DNA from: Monilinia fructicola
Lineage: Eukaryota; Ascomycota; Leotiomycetes; Helotiales; Sclerotiniaceae
Reading direction: 5' to 3'
Assembly (NCBI GenBank): GCA_008692225.1
Contig: VICG01000015.1
Coordinates: forward strand, 389,001 to 453,000
Length of the DNA stretch: 64,000 nt
Shown: one piece after another, positions 10,480-23,059 of the stretch
Layout: each line of letters begins with the position of its first letter
How positions within the stretch are numbered: the stretch's first letter is position 1
Made by a program: the position numbers and the translations under genes
The notes under the pieces: generated by a model
What the model was told of the DNA's origin: nothing
The model's input: only the letters and a program-made list of their open reading frames with translations
Database searches by the model: none

Positions 10480-13400
10480 GTATCGAAGTCCTGGTGGGCT
10501 TTGGAGATATGGTGTTGTCGGGAGGAGGAGGCAAAGCAATCGAAACTTATGGAGCCCGGAATATTAGAGGGCATATGAGTTGCTACGAGAAAACTACTTG
10601 ATGCTAGTTCGAATGATTTCTGATAGCTCAAAAGGCCAGCTGTTCAATCTTCGTTCAGCTCTTGGGATGACTTCTTATCAAGTGCTCAAAATCTGAATCA
10701 TACTACATTGCGCCGTCTTTCAAAATCAACTTCCTCAGGTTTGTCATGTCGTACGTGGTTGAAAACTCGGTGGCTAATTTTATTTTGCCACCAGTTGACG
10801 TAATCAAAGCAAAGATGTAGGCACGAAGTCTTCTTCCCATTACATAACTACTTAGCTTGATGAAGTCATATGACTTTTTGTTCCCTGAGCAGAGCACAAA
10901 CAGCAGCTACTCTAGAATAGGCTTCTATCAATAAGTTACTTGAAAGGCAGAGCATGCATACGGCTAGACTCATTAAGTTACATTCAGTTCGACTCCGATC
11001 TAACTTTGCTTCACCACAGCCTATCATCTCAGAAAAGTCACACTTGAATCACGATACACGCTCCCCTGCAATGTAGCTCAACCCAACGCAGATGCTGATC
11101 TGCAGTTACATGAGTAAATGTTAGCGCTTCGCATTTTAGAAGTAGTTCCTCGGCAAGTGCGGTAACAACGTCCAAGGCCCTTGACGAACTTTGGGATACT
11201 TTACGTACAAGGCATAGGAATGAAATAATGGTCAAATATCATACAGACCCAAGGAAAGCTTACATGACATCAGGTATAAGCATTATCAGCTCTTTTTGGC
11301 TATCGAAAGCTTCTGTAAAGTGCAGACAAATACTTTTGACGCTGATTGATTGACTTTCTTGAATTATTCGTGATGTTTTTGCCAATTATAACATGGGAGA
11401 AGTAAAAATGGTCTTCGTTTCTACTGTCTCGCGTTGTATACTATCATTTTTATACCTGTAAAGTTAAGCCAGGTACAGCGAAAGATGACACGCCGCCATT
11501 TCCCTCCCATCAACTGTGTATATATATTAACAACATATATACCCAGACTAAGATCCAATCAGCAAATTTGGAGTATTTTAGTCTCCATATCATTCTGAAA
11601 TTTTGATCACCTCAAATGCCTATTGAATCTCGGATTAAGCAACACGGAAGCAGCCACAAATGATCGGGTCGTCGATCAAAATGCTCGACATGCATCGCTA
11701 AAGAACTTGAGTGCAGTTATGATACATCAGTATCAAACATTGATACTTCTATTCGTATTTCGCAGCCGAAACCTCATACTTCTGTTGATATTAGTGTCTC
11801 AGATGCAGATATTTGCAGGTTTTCGGACAAAGACTTGATCAAAAACATACATCGAAGCAAAATGTTCCAGTTTCAAGTTCTGAAATACGATTAATTCCAG
11901 AACCATAACCGCCATCCCTACAAACATGCCCCTCGACCCTAGAAATCATTCGACAACCCGCTTCGTATATCCTACCACAATATTACCTTCATCTGTTCCC
12001 ACCAGTTCACACGCTCGACCTCTATGTCTTCTTCTATATACCCATTCAACTAGTAGCGCCGGTCCCACTTCTCACTCGACTATTTACCCTACTCCCAGTG
12101 AGCCTTTGGAGTCTGAATACACCTCCATATCCTTAACGAAGGATACAGTAAATTTCCTTTCACGATCAATTTCAGTACAACATGACAGCCTTTTGGAAAC
12201 TCACACGCAAGATTGGCAGCGAGTCAGAATGACCATTTTCATTTGGGTGCGTCCAGCGCTACTTTAGATCCTGAAGTACTTGACCCAAGGCTATCGAGGT
12301 TTCCCATCCTCCACGGTCGCCTGTAATAAAACTCCTTTTCCTTCCTGTAAGTCTTTTATCAGCGTTCGTTATTTAATGTATCAAACCGCAGATATTCCAC
12401 GGAAGAAGGGCAAGGTGCGCTTTTTTGGATGATTTAGTGTGCGGCCAGACATTCGTCTTGGTGATGGTAGTCTTTAACCGTTGACACCATCTCCAGATGT
12501 GAAGACGGGTCGTGTTTAAATTATTTGAGGGAGATGAAATGTGAGACTTTCAATATCTTCTTCCGTCCATGTTATTTTTTTGTCCCTATTGCGCAGATTC
12601 GTGATACGGGCTCAAGAGTGACTGAATCTCCGTGTGGATGACATTTATCCATTCGTAGTAACAAATATTATCAACGAAAACCTCCCTGGTAGAATCTTGC
12701 CCTTGTGAATGAAGTTGGCCAAGAGTTTCGTCGGAGTGTTTCTCTTGCCCGTGTCATCTAAGAAATACTCCGAGTGATATGGCAAAACAGAGGCTTGCTA
12801 GAACCATTGCAGGCAATCGGGGAATACTGAAGTAGATTCAATCGCCAACGATCCCAAGGAGATAGATAATCCCAAAGCAGAAGTGCAATATCTTATTCAA
12901 AGATTTTGCCACACCAAATTTGAAAGAAACAATATGGAAAAGAAATACAATGCGGCAATTCCATTGTTGACATCCACAGGAAGTTATAAGTATAGGACAA
13001 ATACATCTTCTCTAGAAGGGCATGATTGTATCACGATCAACCGACTAGCATGATAGTCTCTGTTATGAGCCTTCAATATAACGTCCCAGTGTTCCTTTGT
13101 GATAAAAAACATTTTCCATTTTCGAACTCGGGCCAAATACGTTAGGTACCTGTGTTGGAATCACACATGTCATGTGTTAGACACGCTAGCGTGCTAGCCT
13201 TGTGCACTAGTTATATACGCTCCCTTGCACACTTCCATATTCTATGGTTACATACACATACAGCACAATACAATACAATACAATACACACTTCATATATT
13301 TCGTCTACTTCTGATAGTATGAAAATGGTTTTGGAAATCTGGATGTTGGACTTCTAGCAGACTTCTTTCAGTGCCGATGTTTTTTAGCGTCTCTTAGTTT

Positions 13401-14141
13401 AGGGTTAGCGAGATCCAGCTATTGCTTACCATAAATTACGAAAGTCTGGCAATCACTTATGGATTTGAGGCGTACAAACTGAAGAGATGCCTTGAGATTG
13501 AGAATATTTGTAGACTGATTATTTTAGGCTACGTTGCTAAGCTCAACAGCGTGGTCTGTCGCAATTCGTGAATGTTTGGATGGAAATACTCGAGTAGCCT
13601 GAAGTACATCAGCATGAGTGTGCCATTAACTTCTCAACGCCTATCAATAGCTTAGATCGACTTACTATGAGATAGAAACATATATTCTGAGAACTTGCCA
13701 GAAGACTTACTGTACTTAAGTAGGGTATCGCAATGTCTCGCACTTTTGATGGCTATATTTGGAAACGAACACTAATACAAATTGACTGGCACGCTAAAGA
13801 ATATCCTGCAAAGCATGAGATGCCAGAAAAAATTTGTTGTAACTGAGGTTGCGATTTACAATCAGTCAATCGAAAGAACAGGAAAGTGAGAATAGAACAG
13901 TCATAAAGAGTCACAACTTCACGAGTTCAAAGGATGGGAAATGAGAGAGAATTCTCGAATTAAAGGTCTATTTAAGTCGATGTTTGCACGCCATAAGGAA
14001 TGGATGGCATGCTGATTATACAAAATATAAAAAGGTTACAATGTCGCCAAAGAACTGATCAGAAAAACAAGATTTTTACAGCCTCATGCTGTCTTCCTCC
14101 TTCACACCCTACTCCTCCATGCCCCGAGTTGTTGCAATGAT
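10480..14141. other. Long gene-poor region
   Basis: About 3.7 kb with no convincing gene. Open frames such as 11623-11838 and 11926-12267 are short, show no splice pattern linking them and have low-complexity translations. An (ACAAT)4 tract lies at 13265-13284. No transposase or reverse-transcriptase motif was seen in six frames. Confidence 0.4.
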
Positions 14142-14737
14142 TTAATAGTACTCGAAAGCGGAAGCACCAGAGTATGGGACGGTAGCGACGGCAATGCCAG
14201 TGCAGTTACCGGTAGAAGATCCACCTGGGGTAGCGAAGATTTGGTAGATACCAGCACCCTCAGTGCTGGCACAGGCAATGAATCCGTAGTCAGGGAAAGA
14301 CAAGGATCCGAAGCCACCGTCCTTTCCGGCAGTGTAGGTCCAGCCTTGAGTCTTACCACCCTGGGTGTTGGCGGAGTGTGGTTGGGTGAAGGAAACAGCA
14401 GAGCTGGGAGCGATGTAGACTTGTTGACCACCTGGGACGGCGACGTCCAAGAAGAGACCACCGTTACCAGCATTGAAGTTGGTGGAGCTGCCAGCTATGT
14501 GATTGTTAGTTATGTTATGGTGAAAGTCATGTGAGGATGTTAGAACTTACCAGGGTTGGCAGAGGACTCCTTTCCGATCCAGAGAGCACCACCGTTAGCG
14601 GTGATGACTTGGTTTTGAAGATCGGTTCCGGATCTGATGGAGAGGAGGCTGAAGGCTTCGCCGTCAGCGCGGGCGACGACTGGAGATGCAGCAACGGTGC
14701 TGGCGAGGAGGGTAGCGATGAAGGCCTTGGAGAACAT
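14142..14737 (-). CDS. ieb1: Secreted PhiA/IEB1-type cell-wall protein
   Basis: Two exons on the minus strand, 14737-14551 and 14494-14142 (179 aa), with a CTAAC branch site in the intron. A signal peptide (MFSKAFIATLLASTVAA) is followed by the family blocks FSLLSIRSG, ITANGGALWIGK, GNGGLFLDVAVPGGQQVYI and ACASTEGAGIYQIF. The pattern matches the Aspergillus phialide cell-wall protein PhiA and the Botrytis secreted protein IEB1, described as an abundant extracellular protein that plants can sense. There are two cysteines (ACAST, GNCTG), probably a disulphide, and one NCT glycosylation sequon. The symbol is given from remembered family similarity. A minus-strand TATATAAAC lies about 135 nt upstream, as expected for a strongly expressed gene. 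Confidence 0.9.
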
Positions 14738-14871
14738 TTTGATTATTGTTTGAAGTGGTATTACTTTAAAAAAGTGTAAAGTGAGTGATTGTAAGAGCGA
14801 TTGGAAAGTTTGATTGATTGTTTGATGTGATGATGAGTTGATGAGGGATTGTTTTCGAGAACTTCCTCGAC

Positions 14872-14880
14872 GTTTATATA
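14872..14880 (-). promoter_or_regulatory. TATA box of the PhiA/IEB1-type gene
   Basis: The minus strand reads TATATAAAC here, 135 nt upstream of the ATG. It is followed by a long A/C-rich leader containing CATCACATCAAACAATC-like sequence, typical of highly expressed fungal genes. Confidence 0.6.
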
Positions 14881-17800
14881 CTTATCTTCCCTCTCCCTAT
14901 CGCCCCTTTCAATATAGAGGAAACTCAATGACTTCATCGACAACACACTTTAAGGTTGCCCGCAGCCGAAGAAATCTGGAGAATGCATAGCTACCTTGCA
15001 ACACTCCGATTGGTACGGAACATCTCACCACCAATTCCTCTTTTCTTTTTGACTCCACAGTGAGGCTTGTACAACTCGTATTTTGGACTTGGCGACGGCT
15101 GTTTGTACAGTACAGTACAGTCAGTATCCACAGAAAGCAGGACTTCGATTCTAAAGTGGCACCCTGATTTAAAGTGGAACTCTCCACAATATAATTGTCG
15201 ATGAATGGATGAAAAAGGGGTTTAAACTTTAAACTTAATTTCGGCAACATTGTATTCATACCTTATCAAATTTCGATCGAATGATGTGCACTTCGAGAAA
15301 TATCGATGGAACAAACAGAAGAACTCTAATCTATTTTTCATTACAGTATATTACTGAACTGTACGTATGTGAAAAGCTCTATTTACACAGCCACTCCTTG
15401 GATCTAGCCTTGAGTTCATGTTGTCGTCTCAACTATAGCACAATTAACTATGTTTGTACAAAGTACAAACCTTCAACGTAAGTAGTACCGGCTATATTTA
15501 CTTCCTGATGGTTCATAATTGCCAAGTTCTATACAAATCGTCAGGGCTGACAGGCTGAAGTGGTACCATTATGCCAGGCATTGCCAGCGCCGCCGAAGTA
15601 TCAAAGCACACTCACTGCCGATCATTTGCCAAAGATCGGCAACCTTGCTCGTATTCTGAAAATAGAGTCCTTCATCATTGTTTATGATTCGATTAGAATG
15701 CATTCTTTTGATTTAGTCTCACTTCATAACGTATAAACTAGGTAATAGGTACTGTATGCATAGAGGGAGGGATGCATTAGTAACTCAGGGACTACCTATT
15801 TTTGACAGGTGGGAGGAACTCACGGTGCTTGGATTGTATTGGAATGTCCGAAGTTTTTGCTTTGACTTGGCTTAAGTGGTGGTTGACTCCTCCATCCATG
15901 ATTCATGACGGCATTCTTACGTTAGTCGGTTGGTAGCGAGCTTAATGATTTGGATGAAACATGAAAACGTTGAAAACAGCAAAATATCTGGGAATGCTCG
16001 TATCCTCAACCTCCGCATTAATCCGACAAAGAATGTCTCTCGTGTTGTGTCTGTTGGCACTGAATCGATGTCGGTGTAGCTGCAGACTTGAATCGTAGTC
16101 TACACTATCCACTAGCGCTCGGCGGCTATGATCGGACTTTCGGTGACACAGGTGACGGAATGTGCGTTGCAGTCATGTGGACTTGGTTCGAGGGTTTGGT
16201 TGAGCCTTGGAGATTTCATTCTTCGTCTTGATTGTAGGAATTGAATTCGTATCGCTCCTGGGTTCAGTGGCTCAAGAGTCAAGACATCTCAGATCTGCAA
16301 GTGCAGTAAGATGTCTCCTTTCAACAAGTGGCAGGAAGCTCATTACTTGATTTCCACGATTGGGATTCGTATCGGCAGGTACATGAGAACAATATTCCCA
16401 GGTTACAAGAATATACGGTCCGCAAGGTACCTGGAGTGAATGGCAGCAGGCGGTAGTGACGACCATCTTTCAAAATTAAGTTTCATTATTGGATCCTCGA
16501 GTCCTCCCTCACGTATTTCTGCGGTGTCATTTCGGGCATGGCAATGGATTTTCATTATGTTGTTTCAACAAAATTCGATCGTCATTCGGCCATCTAACGA
16601 CTGGCATCCTTCCTTTTCTCACTTTCCATAGCTAAGAATTCTTATACTCAATCTTTTCTCGACTCGATGATTTAACTTGCACAATCTCCTTGCTTCTGAA
16701 ATCTACGAGCGTATCATTTGGTTAGATCTTCAAGGGAGATAGGATGAAAGTATTGGCAAGCCGATTGTTACAGACGCACTTGACACAAGTCTCACGCAAA
16801 TGAACAATTACAACACCTGAAAATCTATTTTCCCTCAGAAGGCCTTTACGAAATCAGTCACGGTAAATTGCCACCGGCCATCGATAACAGTCGATGGGCC
16901 TCTACGTTCAAAATAGCATCAGTTAACTATCCCACATATTCCTTCGATGTGGAACGAAGGAGCTCCGTGAACAACTCGAATTCTAATGCCTTTGGCGTCG
17001 GCGGCAGCTGAGACAGATTATGGCTTAGATGTTTACACATCTTGCCTGAGTGTGTCAATACCTTGTCGAGGATACAGGTTATCGTTATAGTTCGCCATCA
17101 ACAAGGCGCCTAGTGTAATTAAGCAATACCAGAATAACTCCCTCGCATCTCATTTCTTTCCGTATAATATATCTCAGATTATCCACTGGAAACTTCTACT
17201 GGGAATGAAAAATTTATCAAATGATGCCAAAACTCTTCAAGACCACCAATCAGGCAAAATGCATTTTCGAAAATAGCCATCAATACAGCAAGCATTCCTC
17301 CTTTAACTCTCTTTCATACTGATTTCTTTCCCCATTTAATACCTCATCTCATTTCCCACTGCTCTCTGCATCATCTTCTTATCCAGATCAACGGGTATCC
17401 TACCTTTGGCAAAGTTAATTAAAACCATATCCCTAATGTTACCACATGATTACCTGACTTCGAATATGACTCCTGTACTGATGCTAAGGCGCGATCTTAA
17501 AGTTTTTGATACTGTGCAGTGTGGACTTTCAAGATTAAGGAAGGGCTTCCTTGCCGTCTCTTTTAACTTTAACACTCAATGTTGCATTCCCATGTTGTGT
17601 TCCCAAGGAAACATTCAAAAAGCCTATTCCCAATCCAACAGAAAATTTCTCAATTTAAACTGTAAGGTTTAACTCAGGATTCTGAAACTGGGTTCAAAGA
17701 CTCGATATTGGCAAGTAGACAAGAGATGGAAGGCCTTATTACATTCAACCATAAATCAAGAAGGATTGGCCCACGTCTCTACTATATCGTCTTCAACACT

Positions 17801-19073
17801 TAAATAGTGACTTCATCTTTTGATCTGATTTTTTGGTAGTCACAAATAGAGATAAATATGAAAATCTTACATACTTACAAGTTCGATTAATGTTTAGTTA
17901 GCATTTTAAAATTGTTTAACTATAATCAGATATAAAATCGCATGATAAAATAAAACTAAAACTTTCTTTCTTCAAAGGACTTTACTATGATGACAATGGT
18001 CTTAACTTGAATAGACTTTTTCAGACAGTCATTGTGTTTTCAATATCACATTTTTGGTATATTGTGAGGTCACAGCAACCACTCTTTCATTCACTTGCCG
18101 TTAATCTGCTCTAAAAGCTAGTTCATCTTGTCGTCTTTATTTTACAGGAAATCTAATCAAGATATCTCGCAACCAGAATGAACTGTTCAATCAGGCAGGT
18201 ATAGATGGAATAGCTGATAAGTGTTATCTATGAAGAGACGGCCATGAATCACCTTATTCTATTCACAATAGATGAGATCGACTGGCCGTTATCAGTGGTT
18301 GTTAACTTGCTAGTTGCATGTACAGCCTGGGTTGCTATCTGAGTGTTTCGCCAGCGTCGAGAATATCTCAGATCCAATAGTTGGAACAATTTACTTGTTT
18401 GACTCTTTTGAGGTTCTCCCCAAGACCTCCCCTCAATTATATCTCGAAGACTGGGCATATAACATTGACAGCTATCTTGCAGCTTCCAAGATTCTATATA
18501 TTTTGTCTTGTCAAGTGATATCAGAATACTTTAGAAAACAGGACCATGATGGACTCGAAAAGTCCTTTGAGTGCGTAGTATAAGATTAATTGTCAGCATC
18601 ACTTCCAAAATGCAGATTATATTGATTATCCCCGCTCCTCATCAATTCATGGCATTGTATATCCCGAATTTTGCGCATCTATAAGCAAATTTGTACCGTA
18701 TATCCGGACGGAGAAAGAATCTATATCCGGTATCGACTTATTTGACATTGGAAAAATAATTGGACTAACCAGATCACTATTTCATTTCCTCGATATTACT
18801 AATCTAGTTGCCGAGTAGACATGCTGCAGGTTCCGATGTCGTACACCGTTCTTGACCCATCAGTCTCTTCTTTCCCGTCTGGGTTTCACCCAGGGTCTCG
18901 AGCAATATTGTATGCAATGAGATTTCTAAGCAAACGGGATTATATGTAGTTCCACTCGTGGTGTAGTGATGAAGAAAAGGTATTTAAGGGAGACGCGATA
19001 TCGTGTTTCCCGTACCTCAAAACTCATATTCATCCATAAACATCATTAGACACGTGCACTGCAGTCACTCAAA
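14881..19073. other. Long AT-rich gene-free region
   Basis: About 4.2 kb between divergent secreted-protein genes. No open frame in either strand shows a recognisable domain. A short GTACA tandem lies near 15103-15121. The 17.8-18.2 kb part is notably AT-rich. A TATTTAAG at 18981-18988 serves the HD-domain gene downstream. No transposon ends were detected by eye. Confidence 0.4.
18981..18988 (+). promoter_or_regulatory. TATA-like element of the HD-domain gene
   Basis: TATTTAAG is located 86-93 nt upstream of the ATG at 19074, a plausible core-promoter position. Confidence 0.45.
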
Positions 19074-19952
19074 ATGCAAATATTCCACTGCATCACCATT
19101 TTGGCTCTCCTAGCATTTACAAATGCCATACCACACGGACCAAGCTCTCCAAGATCAATATCGAGCAGACCCGACATTCCTACTACCATAATCGCAGGCG
19201 TCACAGTTCCTGATACGCCGCTTGTGCGTGCAGCGCAATCCTACGCACGCGCTCACAGCGATGATATGACCTACAACCACGTAATGCGATCCTGGCTCTT
19301 CGGTGCTCTCATTATTTCTCACAACCCCACCCTAGCCCGTACCATTGACCTAGAGACGCACGCCATTGCTGCGCTACTGCATGATCTCGGACTTGATATC
19401 ACCGGCGCCCTCATCTCCCCTAACAAACGATTCGAAGTCGACGGCGCTATTGCTGCCCGTCGCTTCCTCCACACCGCAATACAAAATGGCACCGCACCGC
19501 ACGACGATTGGGACGAAAATCGAATCCAACTAGTATGGGATACCATTGCTCTGCACACTGAGCCGTCAATCTTCTCCTACAAGCAACCGGTGGTCAATTT
19601 CACGGCAACGGGCATTTTTGCCGATTTCCGGGGCCCCCTGAGTGATTTGAGTGGTACGTTAACGTGGGATGAGTATTATAGGGTCAAGGATGCCTTTCCG
19701 AGACTGGATTTGGGTCCGAGCTTTAGGAAGTGGATTTGTGGGTTTGCGAGGAGTAAGCCGGCAACTACCTATGGTCAGTTTGCTTTTGATTCCTTCAATC
19801 TCTTTCCGAGGAAGTCTTCCTGAGTAATGATGGTTAACTTTTAAGTAGATACCTGGATGATGGAATTTGGGGTCAGATATGTGGAGAACTATACCCAGGA
19901 GGCAAAGGGTCATTTGGCTATCGATTTAATTAATGAATCGCTGCCGAATTAG
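19074..19952 (+). CDS. Secreted HD-domain (cyanamide hydratase-like) protein
   Basis: Exons 19074-19773 and 19849-19952 (267 aa). The 75-nt intron has a GTCAGT donor and a TTAAC branch; splicing replaces a short unspliced tail with TYDTWMMEFGVRYVENY, the usual C-terminal pattern of this family. The HD metal-site pattern is clear: a His in YNHVMRSW, then HDLGL in AALLHDLGLD, then an Asp-rich later segment (VWDTIALHTEPSI). Cyanamide-hydratase-like HD proteins are metal-dependent hydratases or hydrolases. This one starts with a hydrophobic leader (MQIFHCITILALLAFTNA) and so is probably secreted or lumenal, which is unusual for the fold. Its substrate cannot be read from sequence. It has two NXT/S sequons (NGT, NFT). 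Confidence 0.88.
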
Positions 19953-21033
19953 AGGGTGTGGTTGAAAAAAACGGGTGAAAAAGGGAGAGGAAAGTACTGG
20001 GACTTTGAAGATATTTTAGGCATGGCTTCTTGACATCGAGAGGCCTATCCGCTCACTACTTGAGTAAAATCAATAGTTGACATTTCAGGTCTCAGAAGCT
20101 GAAAATTGATTAAATGGCGGGTGATGCAGCGTATTAGTGTTGATATTTTTGTTTGCAAATTTTGCTTTGGTGGAAATAGTGATGTTGTGTTATACAACGG
20201 TGGCTGAAGATAGGGGAGACTATAGAATATAAGTCATTGTGCTCATTCTTTTGATATAATACTCGGGTCCATTCGATGAATGTTAGAGATAATAAGAATA
20301 ATAGAACAATATTTTTAGAATATTGTAGTGACAATGATATGCAATCAAATTTGTATTCCAATACAATCAATTATGGGCTTTTTGTACTGATGTTGATTGT
20401 ATAACTTTTTACACAAGCCATGTTTCGGCTAATATTTAAAGAAGTAAAGATAATTTGCTGCTTCATCATATATAAACTTCAGGCGAATCTAGTAATGATC
20501 AAGTGAACACTCATCAGTGGATTTCTGTTGTTGTGTGTTTTTTTATTCTAGCGATATGATGCTTAAAATCACGATAGGTCGATATGAAATTTGAAGATCA
20601 AGATTTAACATGATAGTTCATATCTACATAAGACCTATGAGGTTTTGGATTTTGTCAAAACTTGCTACCCCTTCATTCTGTTCGCTTATTTGTACTTGAT
20701 AGCTGACCATGCTAACCCAAAGTGGGACGCACACTAAAGAAACGTCTGCCAGAAAGGAGACGTCACTTCCTCTCGAATCCATAAAGTTCACTTGAATAAT
20801 AAATTCTGAACACAGAAAGCCAAGAAGTAATGACCTTTCCCCTTCTCATACCGGGTGATAACGCCACAACTTACAAGAAAGTAATCATAAATAACACCAG
20901 GGACTCGCCTAAGAAGAGAAGCCGACATGCTAAATTCTATCCCACTACCCTTATCAAGCCGATCGATTTAATTATGGATTATAATTATATACCATACCAA
21001 TGCAAGCAAATCAGCCCCGCCAAAGCCACGCCC
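19953..21033. other. Gene-free AT-rich stretch
   Basis: This holds 3' flanks of two converging genes. Open frames are short and AT-driven; the frame at 20830-21048 has no domain and runs into the antisense of the next gene. I see nothing else. Confidence 0.4.
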
Positions 21034-21795
21034 TTAAACCTGAGATAAACTCGAACTTCTCTGCTTATAATATTTTTGTCGAAAAGCAACAATAGAAGAA
21101 ACAACACTCGCAACAAACAGCACACTACCAACCGTCATCCCCGTAATTGCAGCACCGTTTAGTGAAGGGCCTGAGTCACCTTTCGAGCCAGCTGGCGGTG
21201 TATTCCAGACTGAAGTTGTTGTGGACGTAGCAATGCTAGAACTGGAGGAGGAAGTACTGGGATTAAGACCAGCTGTAGTAGTAGGAGTTGGTGTCGCTGT
21301 TGCAGTCGGCAGCTGTGTTCCAAATACAGCGCTGGCTAGAGATTCTAAAGGTTCTGATGGTTGTTGATATAGGCCAGCGCATGCACTATTCGCATTAGGG
21401 TCCTGTTAGCATTTTAGCCAAGTAAAGCGTTTTTTAATCTACAGATCAAAAATTACCGAATTGGACAAACATAGTGAAAGAAAACTTAATTGATTCGCCT
21501 CCGTAGATTTCTTATTGGCAGTTTCGCCTACGAGATATGCTAGAACTGAGAATGTCCCAAACACGACTGCGAAAATGATGGCAATGGATTGGAGGACAGC
21601 GTTCCAAACAAACTCGAATTTGGAATCGTTGGATGTCGATTGTGTAAGTATTTCTCGGAGAACCTCAGTCTGCTCGCTTGTTTCTTTTGTAATTTCGTTA
21701 GGGTGAGGGAGTTTCTCGCAGATTTGACGTAGTATATCTTCAGGTATTTTCCCATCTTGCGGCGGTATGGGATTTTGGAAAGTCGATAGAGACAT
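21034..21795 (-). CDS. Hypothetical membrane protein with two predicted TM segments and a Ser/Thr-rich loop
   Basis: Exons on the minus strand: 21795-21457 and 21402-21034 (235 aa). The 54-nt intron has GTAATT, a CTAAC branch and CAG. The first exon encodes a charged N-terminal region (residues 1-60) and a hydrophobic helix near 66-90 (IAIIFAVVFGTFSVLAYLVG). The second exon encodes a Cys-containing segment (ANSACAGLY), a Thr/Ser/Pro-rich stretch (about 143-176) and a second helix near 196-219, then a basic tail (RQKYYKQR). The architecture suggests a small plasma-membrane or vacuolar protein with an O-glycosylated loop between the helices. I do not recognise the family. Confidence 0.65.
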
Positions 21796-22327
21796 TTTTA
21801 TGTTTTCTAACCGAAAAGATTTTCCCGTGGGGATAGTGTGCTTAGATGAATGAAGTGGTCCGCTATTTTATGAACTTGGAGAATGACGGCTGAAGCTCAA
21901 GCTGAGTGGCGGCAATGCAAGCCACAAGCCATGAAGGCACGATTGAAGAAAATGGGCAAAAATGTGCAATCACTTCCCGTATTTCGTTCAATTATATTGG
22001 GAGGTCAAACGGATCCTCACTGTAAGCTTACTTTGGCAAAAGCAGCACTTGGCCACTTTCATCAGATGCCAGACAATTTCTGCCACTAAGAATGGAGCCC
22101 ATTCTCTTCACTCTCGACGATGCCATTTTTTTATTTGACATCCAAAGGAAGTGATATAAGTGTGCATTCTGCAAGATTGGTGTTTTTCAGCGCAATATTC
22201 TCATCGCGATCGTACTACTTTCTGATTCTCCGTAGAGTTCCGAAATGTTCTGCTTTCAGAACAAGCTCTCATAACTGCTGTAGGTTTCCATTGCCCTCAC
22301 CAACATCATCAATTCCTCTCGATTTCA
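21796..22327. other. Short intergenic gap
   Basis: This lies between the two-TM gene's 5' end and the 3' end of the P450 relic. It contains short frames only and no recognisable element. Confidence 0.4.
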
Positions 22328-23045
22328 TCAAGTAAAAGCAACTTCGACCATATTACAGCTCTTCACTTGTATCCTATGTTTTTCAACAAAACCCCCCACT
22401 TCATCTCTACTCACTATCCTCCCTCCCCCAAATTCTCTCAAAAATCTCACCAGAATATACGTAGACTCACTGACCACCATTTTCTGCGCAGGATAAATAC
22501 TTGCACAGCTGAAAATGGTATATATGCAAGGTCTTGTTTTCCATTGGGTTCTATTGACTCACATCTTTCCAGTTTAAATTTATCGGCATCAGGCCCCCAT
22601 ACTCGAGGATAGTGTGCTAGATGAAAAAGTATGTTCGCAATGGCAATTGCTGTAGAATCTCGTGATGGGATGAAAATATTTAGAATTCGATAACGGAGGC
22701 ACTCGCGGTTCTGTGTCTTTTCGAGGAGTTCATTGAGGAGAATGCACTTCTGGGGAGTCGAATCTCAGTCAAGGTCTGACTTTGTACCGGTATTGTGGTT
22801 CTTGCTGGTATGATCGATTTTCTGGTCAATGAAACCATGCACCTCATGACAAGCCAATCTCCAACTTTGATCCAAACCTTGCAAAAATGCGTAGCTTCCT
22901 AAAACTACTCTAATTCCTACGAGTTTCAGAGCTCGATCGAAGGCTGCAAGGAATTTTCTGCGTCACAATTACTTTCTCTTGGTTTCAAAGTATTCACAGA
23001 CTGACCAAAAATGAATTCGGTGGACGTGGGGGAAAATAACAATGT
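22328..23045 (-). pseudogene. CYP52-like cytochrome P450 relic
   Basis: Minus-strand reading gives fragments of a CYP52-type (alkane/fatty-acid hydroxylase class) P450 in order: TEFIFGQSVNTL, FDRALKLVG then GLDQSW, the I-helix piece IPSRDSTAIAIANILFH, then directly WGPDADKFKLERCES, PFSAVQ, and in another frame PAQKMVVSESTYILVRFL and an ending near 22328. About 85-90 residues between the I-helix and GPDAD, including the K-helix ExxR, are missing. A TGA stop lies at 22765-22767. The heme-loop cysteine appears as Tyr (TAT for TGT), and the frame shifts there. The relic cannot make a working enzyme. It abuts the transcription-factor relic in the same orientation. Family assignment rests on motif order and spacing. 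Confidence 0.85.
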
Positions 23046-23059
23046 TAGTTTGGACTGAA

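Noticed and set aside
11926..12267. 113-codon Ser/Thr/Pro-rich frame
   Set aside because: No splice links, no domain, and composition expected of chance in a TC-rich stretch.
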